Origin: Coccinella septempunctata | Lineage: Eukaryota; Arthropoda; Insecta; Coleoptera; Coccinellidae | Assembly (NCBI RefSeq): GCF_907165205.1 | Contig: NC_058190.1 | Span: forward strand, 3,790,001 to 3,854,000 | Reading direction: 5' to 3' | Length of the DNA stretch: 64,000 nucleotides | Shown: positions 30,425 to 41,151 of the stretch, in pieces | Numbering within the stretch: the first letter of the stretch is position 1 | Layout: every line of letters begins with the position of its first letter | Made by a program: the position numbers and the translations under genes | The notes under the pieces: generated by a model | Database searches by the model: none | The model's input: the letters and a program-made list of their open reading frames with translations, nothing else | What the model was told of the DNA's origin: nothing

Positions 30425-30771
30425 ACATTAAATGATCCCACATATCTCAGATATCAAAAGGTTTAAGCTCTGGAACTCAAAAGAGATAATATGATTTTCT
30501 CAAAAATTCGTTTTTAAACCAAGACACGTGTTTCTTCATCTTCAGATGGGTGGAGGTAAACTGTATTTTGGTGATAATCATATAATCTCTTTTTAGTTCT
30601 ATTATGGATTCTCATCAAGTATCGGCCACCACAATTCAAGGATCAAGCTGTGTTGGAGTGCTTTCCCAGTTTTCGGGCTCATGGCGGTGGTTAGATCCTG
30701 GCTGAGCCTTGGCTTCGGTCATGATTCCTCCTCGTCTCCTTGGTGTCGGTTAGGTTCTTAAACTACCTGAG
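30425..30771 (-). mobile_element. 3'-terminal fragment of a LINE with restriction-like endonuclease
   Basis: Blocks such as ATATCTCAGATATC and TCGGGCTCATGGCGGTGG match the 3' end of the related LINE at about 49440-49540. It is separated from its 5' continuation (35139-35800) by the LINE inserted at 30780-35130. Confidence 0.6.
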
Positions 30772-32569
30772 CTTGTGGATGGACAAAGGCGATACGTCAA
30801 ATTGCAACAATTACAAGGGCACATGGTTGCTTAGTGTGGCCGGTAAAATTCTCTCGAAGATTATGGCTACTCGTCTGATTGCACTCTTAGAAAAGCTATT
30901 ACCTGAATCCCAGTGCGGCTTTCGACCAAATCGAGGTACGGTGGACCTAACTTTTACACTGCGACAGCTACAAGAGAAGGCCCGTAAACAACAATCAAGG
31001 ATCTATACAGCCTACATCGATTTAAGTAAGGCCTTCGACTCGGTGAATCGTAGAGCGCTATGGAAAATCATGGGACGCCTTGGAGTACCCGAAAAATTCT
31101 TAGCAGTGTGTAAAAGCCTCCAACCAATAACACTGCTAGAATACAGCATAATGGCTCTACAACCGATCATTTCTCAATCAACTCTGGAATAAAAAAAGGC
31201 TGCGTGTAAGCGCCTTTACTGTTCAATATTTCCGCCATAGCTGTCTAGACTCTAGACAATTGCTGACATGAGTATGTGTCTAAGGCCCAGTTTCACAATC
31301 ATTGGTAACCAGTGGTGGTTTGTTAACCACTACCTTTGAGTTAACTCAAGGTAAGATGCTCGTTTCACAACAAAAAAATTAGTGATGGTTATTTGACCAT
31401 CGGTTAAAAAATTTTTCTGAGGATTGGTAATGTTTTTCGTGTACGATAGATCAACCTTTGGGTTATTTATGAGTTAAATTTCGTATTTCTGTGAAACAAG
31501 AACTTCAGAATATAGAAATTGTTATGAATATTACAGCAAACCAATAAAACGTATGCGTACCGTACGGATGTTTGTTTGATGTTCTATGCCGATTTGAGTT
31601 TCATAATTAAGGCCCAGTTTCACAATCATTGGTAACCTGTGGTGGTTTATTGACCACTACCTTTGAGTTAACCCAAGGTTTAAAAAGATGCTTGTTTCAC
31701 AACAAAAAAATGAATGATGGTTATTTGACCATCGGTTAAAAAATTTCTCTGAGGATTGGTAATGTTTTTCGTGTACGATAGATCAACGTTTGGGTTATTT
31801 ATGAGTGAAATTTCGTATTTCTGTGAAACAAGAACTTCAGAATATAGAAATTGTTATGAATATTACAGCAAACCAATAAAACGTATGCGTACCGTACGGA
31901 TGTTTGTTTGATGTTCTATGCCGATTTGAGTTTCATAATTAAGGCCCAGTTTCACAATCATTGGTAACCTGTGGTGGTTTATTGACCACTACCTTTGAGT
32001 TAACCCAAGGTTTAAAAAGATGCTTATTTCACAACAAAAAAATGAGTGATGGTTTTTTGACCATCGGTTAAAATTTTTTCTGAGGGTTGGTAATGTTTTT
32101 CGTGTACGATAGATCTACTTTTGGGTTATTTATTACTGACATTTCGTATTTCTGTGAAACAAGAACTTAAGAATATAGAAATTGTTATGAGTATGACAGA
32201 AAACGAATAAAACGTATGAGCACCGTACGAATGTTTGATGTTTTGTGCCAATATGAGTTTCATAATTGCCTAGAGGTTATTTCTCGTTTGGATTTTGATT
32301 TGAGTGAAGCTGAAGCGTTCGTTTTTTCTTGTGCGAAATAAGAAAAAACAGTGTAACTGTGCTGGACCAAAAGAAATTATTAGTTTATTGAAAAATTCAA
32401 ACAAAATTGAGTTTTGCATTCATAACTTAAAGTTCCTTAAATAGTTTATAACTATCTAGGTGTTTTCCTCAACAATTCTTCAAAAGCCTATTTTTATTGA
32501 TTATTTATTTAAGTTTGAATTGAGATGCTAGATGAGATCTATTTGAAAAATTCCAATTTCACCACTCTA

Positions 32570-32993
32570 ATTCAACATATTTGCATAATAACTATCCATA
32601 AGATTCAGTCTAGGTCTTCTAGTTCTAGTATTTGACAATAATTCTTGATCCCCTGTAGGGGGCATAGCAACATTTTGATATGAATTCATGGCTTCTTCTT
32701 CTCCTCATGAAGGAGGTTGTCCTTCATTTTCATTACAAGTTATGTTATGTAAAAAAACTGTAGACTTAATCATCATCACTGCATCTATACTTTTAATATT
32801 CTCATTGAAGGAGCTGAGATTCTTCGATTCCAACTGCCTTCCTTTCCACTGTGTTTCTGACTCTACAGAAGGAATCCAGGTCGACATATTACTCAAAATA
32901 ATTCCTCCTAGCTCCAAATATTCTGGGCCTCACTATTTCCTCATCACTACTATGAGTATTCACATCATAATCGTCCACGATAATCGTAAATAA
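32570..32993 (-). pseudogene. Transposon gene 3' remnant in the Harbinger-like block, unit 1
   Basis: On the minus strand, NITCNENEGQPPS and, after a stop, AMNSYQNVAMPPTGDQELLS then RRPRLNLMDSYYAN. The same coding remnant recurs at 33589-33834. Protein-level conservation between units shows it was once a gene, perhaps the second (Myb/MADF-like) Harbinger protein; that identity is a guess. Confidence 0.4.
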
Positions 32994-33588
32994 TAACTAA
33001 TAAACACCCAATACATGTGAAACGTTTCCTAACCAGTAATTTCGAAGAAATGCTGACTTGCCTCTGACAGAACTCAAAGTATGTTATCTATGCAGAAAAG
33101 CATACGCCACGAAACTTCTATGTCCAGGCAACTCATAGTTAACTCATGAAATTTTCGGGGTTAAGTCAACCACAAGTTTACTTTAGGTCAAACGATAAAC
33201 CACACTTTGTGAAACAGAATTTTTGATTTCACCACTGCTCACTACATAACTTTGGGTTAACCATATATTGTGAAACTGGGCCTAAAGGTTATTTTTCCTT
33301 TAGATTTTCGTTTTTGATTTAAGTGAAGCTGAAGCGGTAAATACTCTTCGTTTTTTCTTGTGCGAAATAAGGAAAAAAAGTGCCACCGTGCTGGACCAGA
33401 AGAAATTATTAGTTTATCGAAAAATTTAAACAAAATTAAGTTTTGCATTTATAACTTAAAGTTCCTGAAACAATTTATATCTATCTATGTCGTGTTTTCC
33501 TCAACAATTCTTCAAAAGCCTATTTTTATTGATTATTCAACTTTGAATTGAAACGCATGATCTATTTCAAAAATTTCATCACTCCAAA

Positions 33589-33834
33589 TTAAAAAATTTG
33601 CATAATAAGATTCAGTGTGGTTCTGTTATTTGACAAAAATTCTTGATTCCCTATAGGGGGCACAGCAACATTTTGATATAAATTCATTGCTTCTTCTTCC
33701 CCTCTTGAAGCAGGTAGTCCTTCATTTTCATTACGAGTTATGTTAAGTAAAAAAACTGTGGACTTAATCATTGCTTGTATAGTATCTATACTTTCAATAT
33801 TCTCATTGAAGAAATTGAGAATCAGCGCTTCCAA
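33589..33834 (-). pseudogene. Transposon gene 3' remnant in the Harbinger-like block, unit 2
   Basis: NITRNENEGLPASRGEEEAM and NLYQNVAVPPIGNQEFLSNN parallel the remnant in the first unit at 32570-32993. No intact gene is present. Confidence 0.45.
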
Positions 33835-35138
33835 ATGCCTCCCTTTTCACTGTATTCTTTGTTCTTATCACTGCACCTGCGCTTCATTTTGTACTTCCCG
33901 TAAAGGAGTAATTCAGTAAGGCTTCACAGGATATCCACCGTCTCTTATAATTAGGCTATCCTCAAAATCACCTCTTTCAAACCAACAGATAAGCATACGC
34001 CACGAAAATTCTATGTCAAGGTAACTCTTAGTTAACTCATGAAATTTTTGGGTCAACCACAAGTTAACTTCAAACGATAAATCACACTTTGTGAAACAGA
34101 CTTTTTGATTTAACCACTGGTTACTACATAACTTTGGGTTAAGAGGTATTGGAATAAGATTCAGATTTGATGGAGGCCTGTTTAACCTGAAGCGCCTCAG
34201 AGCAAAAACCCGTACAAAGTTTATCACGGAACTTCAATATGCAGACGACTACGCACTTATCCCTAGCAGCTCAGAGGATCTACAGATAATGTTGGACACC
34301 TATAAACAAGTATACGAAGCTTTAGGCCTTAGATTCAATATTGACAAAATCAAAATCCTGGTAAGTCCGCCAGAAAGCCTTCAAACAGATATCAGCCTGG
34401 AGAATATAATTCTATAACAGACTGAGCGGTTCAAATATTTAGGAAGCTTCATAAATACTAGGGCTTACCTGGACACGAAATTACACAACATTATAAATTC
34501 GGCATCACGAGCATTCGGGAAGCTAAAAGGCAGAGTGTTTCAAAATCACGTCCTCAATCTGAAGACCAAGACAGCTGTTTACAAAGCAGTGGTCCTCCCA
34601 ACGCTCCTCTACGGAAGCGAAAGCTGGACGCCCTACAAGCGACATATCAAACAGCTTGAACAAACGCAACAACGTCATCTAAGACAAATAATGCACATCA
34701 GATGGTTCCACAAAGTTTCGAATGCAGAAGTCTTGCAACGCGCGTGTTGTACAACAATTGAGACTCAAGTAACGAGTGAGAAGATGGAGCGGCCACATTC
34801 TGAAGATTCAAGACACAAGACTTCCCAAAATATCTCTGAATGGTGAATTCACAGAGGGAGCTCGGAAACCCGGAGGTCAGTATAAGCAGTAATGCCAATC
34901 ATAACTGGTAACAACTAGCGTTAGACAAATCACAGCGGCGGCCAGATATGGTTGGTGACTATCCATGCCCGGAGTGTGGAAGGATCTGTAGGTCACGGTT
35001 TGTCTCTTCACTTACAGAAGGGCACACATCGCAAGTAGACCTATGTTTGATGGCACCGAAAGTTTTGTTTCTGAGTCTTTTTGTAGATTTGTTCTCGGTG
35101 ACGGTATACAGCGATGAATGAATGAATGAACTTGTGGA

Positions 35139-35800
35139 GGGTGTTATTTTCCATGTTTTTTTGCATTTCTCATGTTGCGTACCGTTTTCGTAGTCCCCTG
35201 CAGTACCGCCTTCTTCAGGTCTCCTGGTGATTTCGAAATCTTTTCAATGTGCCTATTTAGAAGATTGTTATTTGAAAACGCCATGTCGACGAATTGTGCT
35301 CTGTTCTAGTGTTCAGATCCTCATTCATCGATATGAGGGTCTATTCTGAGTTATTTACTGGTCTGAGAGAACCGTGCAATCCCAGTAAAGCTTGGGATGA
35401 GCTTTTCCCAATACAGAATCTGGATGGTAATGGTAACAGAAAACCATCTTTGATGAGCCTTGATAAGGAAATCAGTCCGTCAACCTCCTAGGACATAAGA
35501 GTACGCAAAACATCAATTCCTTTATCCCCAAGATGTCGTGACAACTTGTTCACTATGTTGAGCTTTTAGGGTGATGTTCATGATATTTCGTCAGCATTGT
35601 TCTTATTTTTCTCTGGAGGGCTGCGATGATACCGAATGAATAGCTCAGTGCTGAGCAAGCGTAGGTGTATTACTCGCTTCGATCAGATTTTTGCTGTTTA
35701 GACTAGTTTTCATTGTCATTCTCAATCTTCTAGTGAACTCCTCCGTTAAGTATTTCTTCATCTGGCTCTGATTCATTCTTCTAGCCTGTAATATTAAGAG
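35139..35800 (-). mobile_element. Internal fragment of the restriction-like-endonuclease LINE
   Basis: The minus-strand frame QMKKYLTEEFTRRLRMTMKT matches KKELTEEFTRILRRIMRT at 50657. Sequence near 35210 (CTTCAGGTCTCCTGGTGATT) parallels 49690. It is the 5' continuation of 30425-30771. Confidence 0.65.
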
Positions 35801-37687
35801 GAGAATATGTTGAGTAATAAAATATTTTGACATTGAAATTTTGTTTGATGCTATAGTAGGCTAAGAATTTTTCAATATATCCTCATATGTTACTTTATTT
35901 ATTTACCCTTGTCCAATGGATCATTAGAAGTCATGTATAGTTATGCACAAAATATTGGAATTTATTTTATCTAACGTGATAGTGATGTGATGTGTGAAAA
36001 ATTTCGGGAGAGTACATCATTCATTTGTTGTCGAATTCCAGAAGTTTATTGTTCGGAATAATAAACCCAAATGTAGTATTCAAATTCGACACGAGGAAGA
36101 AATCCCATAAGTTATTTCATCATTTCGTCCTAATGTCATGATTTACATCTGTACCTGACCGGAATGAAAGTGTTATCACCTAGACTAGCCCAAAACTAGC
36201 GATTATTTGGTGGAAGACAGTTAAACGTTGTCTTTCTCTCATTCCATTCCGGATCAGTAAAATAGTATACCACTTTAGGTGACCTAAAATGGGAGATATT
36301 TGGGAAAGTTTTACATATACAGCTGTCCATTAAGAGAGTGGACTTCGGAGTTACTAGAAAATTTCCACGAGTTCATTTCATGAATGTAAACTAATCATTG
36401 TGCTATTCGTGGAATAAAATTATGGCTTCAATATTTTTGTTAATATTTTACTTGCATTGGAATAGTAAGTATATCGTCCACCCAGAATTACACTGCAAAT
36501 CTCTAATAGGAAATGAATTCAGAAAGATTTGTGCTGTAATTATGCTCATTATAGTCGATTAGTATTTCAAATTGCGCTCTTTTTGAGAGAATTTCATACA
36601 GCGTGTCCCAAATGACCAGGTCCCTGAAATAGGAAAACAATTTTACATATACGTATTTATTGTCTTTTGTAGACCTTTATGTCCTCAAAAGAAAACGCTG
36701 GTCGGAAGTTATAGGGGCTTCAAAATAGATATGTGCTAAAAATATCTCACATATCTTGAGTAGATTTTTCGATACTTTGCAGCTTGAAGGGCTTTTTTTC
36801 ATTGATCGCTATGTTTTTGATAGTTTTTTATGAACGAGTTACACGACTAGGCTGAAAACGTGAATTCTTAGCTGTTTTGCACACACAATATTTTGTTTTA
36901 TTCTCTGTTTTTTATTTCGCTATTTTTATTGACACATTTGAGACATAATAATTTTATAGCATATTTCATTGAATAGCAAAAATATTATGCAACTACAGTA
37001 GCTATCAAATCTACCTGTATACTTGTTTTTTTTTGTTTTTACATAACATAACATTGTTTTTGGAATATAAGAACAATAAAAAAGCAAAATTATGAATCTA
37101 TAATGAAAAAAACCTCACACAATATTATTATCACTAATCCTGTATATGTATGGAACCTACTTAACATCTATAAAGAATAAAATTAACATATCGAAATTTT
37201 AAATAATTCCCGATTATTACACGAGAATAAATTATTAATTGCGAAAATAATTTATAGGTATGGTGTATTTGAACTTTTCTTAAATATTTGAAAATTTTTA
37301 GATTGATAAAACTATGCTCTGAATGTGGCTTCGGACGAAACAGTAGCAGAAAAACTATTATGTTTTGATTCATCGTATCTTCGGCTATTCCAATGCCGGA
37401 TCACTGCCTGCTTATCCGGTATTGCATCACATATTTCGCTGGCGACAACACCGGTGTGAAGAAGAACAGTTATGATTTTGCCCTTTTAGACATATGTATC
37501 AGCATATCCATTTGTGCCATATGAATGAAAACTTACACGGCCCAAATACATGAGTTTTCTCTATCGTTTTTATTTTGGAAAAATTCGGTCTTATTACTCT
37601 TACCATTATTCGCAAACGTCAGTAAGTGTTCATCAGGATAATATGAAAAAAAAATCAATATACATACAGGATATTTACTATATGTTA
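35801..37687. other. Intergenic, nothing recognised
   Basis: About 1.9 kb of AT-rich DNA between the LINE nest and family P copy 3. An isolated GCGTGTCCCAAATGACC near 36602 resembles a MITE end but no partner was found. Confidence 0.5.
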
Positions 37688-38240
37688 AGTGTGAGGCTTT
37701 GACTCGTACAAATATTTCAACACTAGATTCATGAGGTAGAAAGAAACACTTTTTTCCTGTACCATCTTTTTCGAATCGGCTCGGTTCAAAAGATACAGGC
37801 TGTTGAAAAACCACACAAAAAAATTATTTTCATCTCACAAACAGATTCATTGAATGAAATGAATTATTCACTATGAAATTACCAAAAATTCAAAGAACCT
37901 AACTCTTAAAGCTAAGTTGGACGCTATCTAATGAATATTTGAACGTTTTGTAGAATAAAAGTATTCTTCATATTTTCTCGTATAATGCAACGTTTTCTAG
38001 TAATTAGATGTTCAAAAATTAAAAAGTATCTGTCAAATTTGAAAAATTGGGTACTTTGGCTGAATGCATCTCTGTTTAGAAGATCCACAGATGTGTAATG
38101 TCACAGATTTAGCTAGTTATTCTGAAGGTAGTTTTGGTTTTTATCAGGACCGAAGCAGAAAAAATGGTATAGGAAAAAAGTATTTCTTTTGACCTCAAGA
38201 AGAAGTTCATATATTTGTAGGAGTCAAAGACTCACCTGTA
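37688..38240. mobile_element. Palindromic repeat family P, copy 3
   Basis: 553 bp from AGTGTGAGGCTTTGACTCGT to GGAGTCAAAGACTCACCTGT. The internal blocks AAATACAGGCTGTTG-type, AAATTCAAAGAACC and GATCCACAGATGTGTAATGT are shared with the other copies. It is the best uninterrupted copy. Confidence 0.72.
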
Positions 38241-38659
38241 TATGCGACATAAATGTAAAAGGTGATATTTTTTCAGAAAACATTCTATTTTGTGAAGAAA
38301 CATGGGTTAAAATATGTTCCTTCCTAAATAGATATTTCAAATCTTTTTACGCGTTTTCCTCGAACAATACTTCAGGGTTTGAGAATGAAGTTTCCTCAAT
38401 AAAAAGATTGGAGAATTTCCCAATTTTGCTATTAATGCAACAATATTACGAGGTCTCTATTTTTGATATATGCAACGAGGCCTCCTCTTTCGCAGTTATG
38501 GCCCCCTGAATTTCGCCCCTAAAAATAGTCCTTTCCTTTTATCCCAGTATCCGGTCAGACAAAATCACAGAATTTGATACATTGAAGTTTCATGATATGC
38601 GAAACCACATAGAGCTATCTATTTTGACAATAATAGTTAGGTATTTATTCAACAAGTGA

Positions 38660-38747
38660 GTTCAATGAATGTTTATTCATCGCAAGAAATTTCAACCAAC
38701 GAGTAGGTTTATTTCTTCGAGTGAATAAACATTTATTACTCACGTGT
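38660..38747. repeat. Hairpin repeat
   Basis: GAATGTTTATTCATCGCAAG at 38663 is repeated inverted as GAGTGAATAAACATTTATTA near 38720, with inner GAAATTTC/ATTTCTTC pairing. A small fold-back repeat. Confidence 0.45.
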
Positions 38748-38869
38748 TGTATACAAAATTGTATTCCATTTTGATAAGGATTCAAATAATAACACTTTCC
38801 AAATTTATGAAATGACATGAAAGATGTTGCTTCGATTGATTGTCCCTTGAGCGTTAATCAATCTATATA

Positions 38870-39349
38870 CAGGGTGGTCCAGATCGGAACCAAGAAATTT
38901 TAAAATTTCTTCATTCATGAGAATGTGTTTTATTTTTTCAACCGGAAACGGTGCCTCGAACAGCAAAAAGTCAAGAGACCGAATTTGCTCCAGAATAAAT
39001 AAGGATTTAAATAGTAATTTTTATTGTCCGAAAAACCAGTGGCGTATCATTTTTTTATCTGAAAATATTCAGTCTCGCTGCAGTACAGACGCCACTGGTA
39101 GAATAGAAAAGAAATGATATTTTGCAAAAAGTGCTCCTTGACGCTCAAAACCTATGTCTCAAATTTCATAAAAATATTTCAAGCAGTGTGAAAGATATTA
39201 ATAAAATACATTTTTTTTTTCTATAATTTTAACACCCCGTATCTCGGAGAGGAAACATTTCTCGACATATATTTATATGACAAACTAGGGCTTATTTTTG
39301 ATGTAGAATACGTGGTTGAAATTTCTTGGTTACGATCTGGACCACCCTG
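38870..39349. mobile_element. CAGGGTGG-ended MITE
   Basis: 480 bp with ends CAGGGTGGTCCAGATCGGAA and its near-perfect inverse (about 37 bp), and TA on both sides. Non-coding. Same terminal motif as 5877 and 43756. Confidence 0.75.
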
Positions 39350-39804
39350 TATAACAATAAGAACATTTCATTCATATTCATGTTATTTCATATCACTTGT
39401 AAGTTAATAGTTATTGTTAATAGTTATTTGTGCAACCAGTTGGGGAAAGCATTATTTTTCGTAATGAGCGTATTTCTGCGCAATGTGCGAATCGAATTGC
39501 TCAAAAGAACGCGAAATACGAAAAATAGTGTTTCCCAACGTGTTTCACACAATATTTCTTTTAATTTTGAATAGGATTTTGCTATGAATTCGAATTAAAA
39601 GTACCAAAAACGTCTTTGAAAGCTTATCTCGGAGATTCCTTCAAAATCGTCTAGTGAAGGAAATTATTTTTCACTCCGTTACTATGAAAGCAAGTATCGT
39701 TTCATCATCAGTTGCGAAATATTTCACTTTGCGTAACGTCAATGAGTTTTAAAACGTGTGTCCTTTTATATGTCAAAATTAGAAATTTTTTTTATGACAC
39801 TGGA

Positions 39805-40046
39805 TGAATAAACGTCAACTTACCCTTGTTGCTATGGGTTGAATTATGTCGTCCTTAAACGTCAAAATGGAATTAATACTTTTTATTCCATTTTGACGTT
39901 GAACAACGACATTATTCAGACCATAGCAATAAGGTCAAGTTAACGTTTATCAACTCAGGGAATTCAAAAAGAAGGTAACTCACAAGTGAAATAAAATTAA
40001 CATAAACATCAGTGGATAAACGTCATCTTGCTCTTGTTGCTATGGT
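39805..40046. repeat. Hairpin repeat with an extra third arm
   Basis: GAATAAACGTCAACTTACCC at 39805 and its inverse ending 39951 form a hairpin with inner GTCAAAATGGAAT/ATTCCATTTTGAC. A third direct arm lies at 40013-40046 (GTGGATAAACGTCATCTTGC). Confidence 0.55.
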
Positions 40047-40912
40047 TGCCGTTTATTCATTTTTATTCGCTGTCATGCAATTCTTCCATGAAAAGCAAGA
40101 GATTTGAGGAAAATCTAAAAATGTGCATGCCTTTCGGCATTCGTGTAGAATTCAAATATGTACCAAATTCAGTAATTTTCGTATATCCGGAATCTGAGAA
40201 AAAAGAAAAGACTATTTTTAGGGGTGAAAGAAATTCAGGAGGCTTTAACTCCGGAAGAGTTTGACAAAAATTAAAAATGGTATTCTACTGATTTTAGGGG
40301 AAGGAATACTTAAAGCAGAATAATTTACAACGAATTGTTGGAAATTATGGAACGATGTATTGAAATAATTCTCCTGCGTACCTATCGGTTATAATCAGTG
40401 GATACCTTTTAAGAACTTCTTGGACGAAATAGAACCTGACGATAACTTGACGATTAAATAAATCACTCATTATCGGAGCCAGTTAAATATCACTTTACTT
40501 ATGGACAGTGGATGCCTACAAACGTAATTTCCTCTGTTCAATCTACATCTATTCACCTGTTTAGCTGCATACGCGTCCAATTATTATCTCAAGTAAATGT
40601 ATTCCTAGTACAGTTTTAGCCTCATTTCGAGAAAGAATTTAAAGCGACCACGGCTACCATTTCCGACAGTTCGGAACAACAATTTCAGCAGAATATTCTC
40701 TGCAAGACCATCACGATAATGATACGTTCAACTTGACATCTGAAAAAGCAGCGCTCGTTTCACAATTTTGTTTTGAATTATTACAAGATGTATAGAATTG
40801 ACCCAAGATAAACGTTATCAATAACAACAGCTCAAAATTCGAAGCAACCTTGTGAGACTGTTGAATTTTGCGGCGTTGAGAAGGTTTCTGTGATAGTTGT
40901 TCCTCGAAAAAT
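40047..40912. other. Upstream region of cysteine dioxygenase
   Basis: No other gene is seen. The CDO1 5' UTR must lie just before 40913; an in-frame TGA at 40877 bounds the frame. No clear TATA box was found, and initiator or DPE-type elements cannot be placed by eye. Confidence 0.4.
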
Positions 40913-41151
40913 ATGTCTCTGTGCCGATTTAACGAAGATAGTGAGAAGGAGGGTAGAATTTGTGATTTTACCGCGAACAAACATCTAGGCACTTTTCTGC
41001 CTGTTATAAACAGCCTCGACGATCTGATCAGGGAACTGAAGGTACTCTTCGACAGTGACAAAGTGAATGTGGAGTTCTTGAATTATTTGATGAAGTCTTA
41101 TAAGTCGAAACCGGCCGATTGGAAGAAATTTGCGAAGTTTGACAGATACAG
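40913..41151 (+). CDS. CDO1: CDO1 exon 1
   Basis: ATG at 40913 follows AAAAAT, with an in-frame TGA at 40877, and starts MSLCRFNEDSEKEG. The helical N-terminal part has SLDDLIRELKVLFDSDKVNV and ends KKFAKFDRYR. The donor GTGAGA at 41152 leaves two bases, AG, completed by A of exon 2. Confidence 0.93.

Larger units (their letters stand above)
31284..34144. mobile_element. Harbinger-like tandem block inserted in LINE copy 2
   Basis: The left end GGCCCAGTTTCACAAT recurs inverted near 33270 (TTGTGAAACTGGGCC). Three direct units of about 330 bp start near 31282, 31609 and 31941. Two longer related units follow (about 32270-33281 and 33282-34144). TAA flanks both sides, and the other LINE copy has the uninterrupted site (TGTAATAGG), so TAA is the probable duplication, as for PIF/Harbinger. 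Confidence 0.65.
30780..35130 (+). mobile_element. LINE with C-terminal zinc finger, copy 2, inserted with an 8-bp TSD
   Basis: Flanked by CTTGTGGA at 30772-30779 and 35131-35138. RT segments are at 30780-31260 (SNCNNYKGTWLLS, ESQCGFRPNRGTVDL, AYIDLSKAFDSV) and 34145-35050 (FITELQYADDYA, YKAVVLPTLLYGSESW, CPECGRICRS). It ends in (GAAT)n at 35115-35130. The two halves are separated by a Harbinger-like block at 31284-34144. Frameshifts make it inactive. Same family as 11642-13680. Confidence 0.82.

Noticed and set aside
30425..35800. Separate host gene suggested by several ORFs
   Set aside because: All frames with recognisable motifs belong to LINEs or the Harbinger-like remnant.
40028..40264. 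78-codon ORF upstream of CDO1 as an extra exon
   Set aside because: It overlaps the hairpin repeat arm and shows no CDO N-terminal similarity. CDO1 has its own ATG after an in-frame stop.
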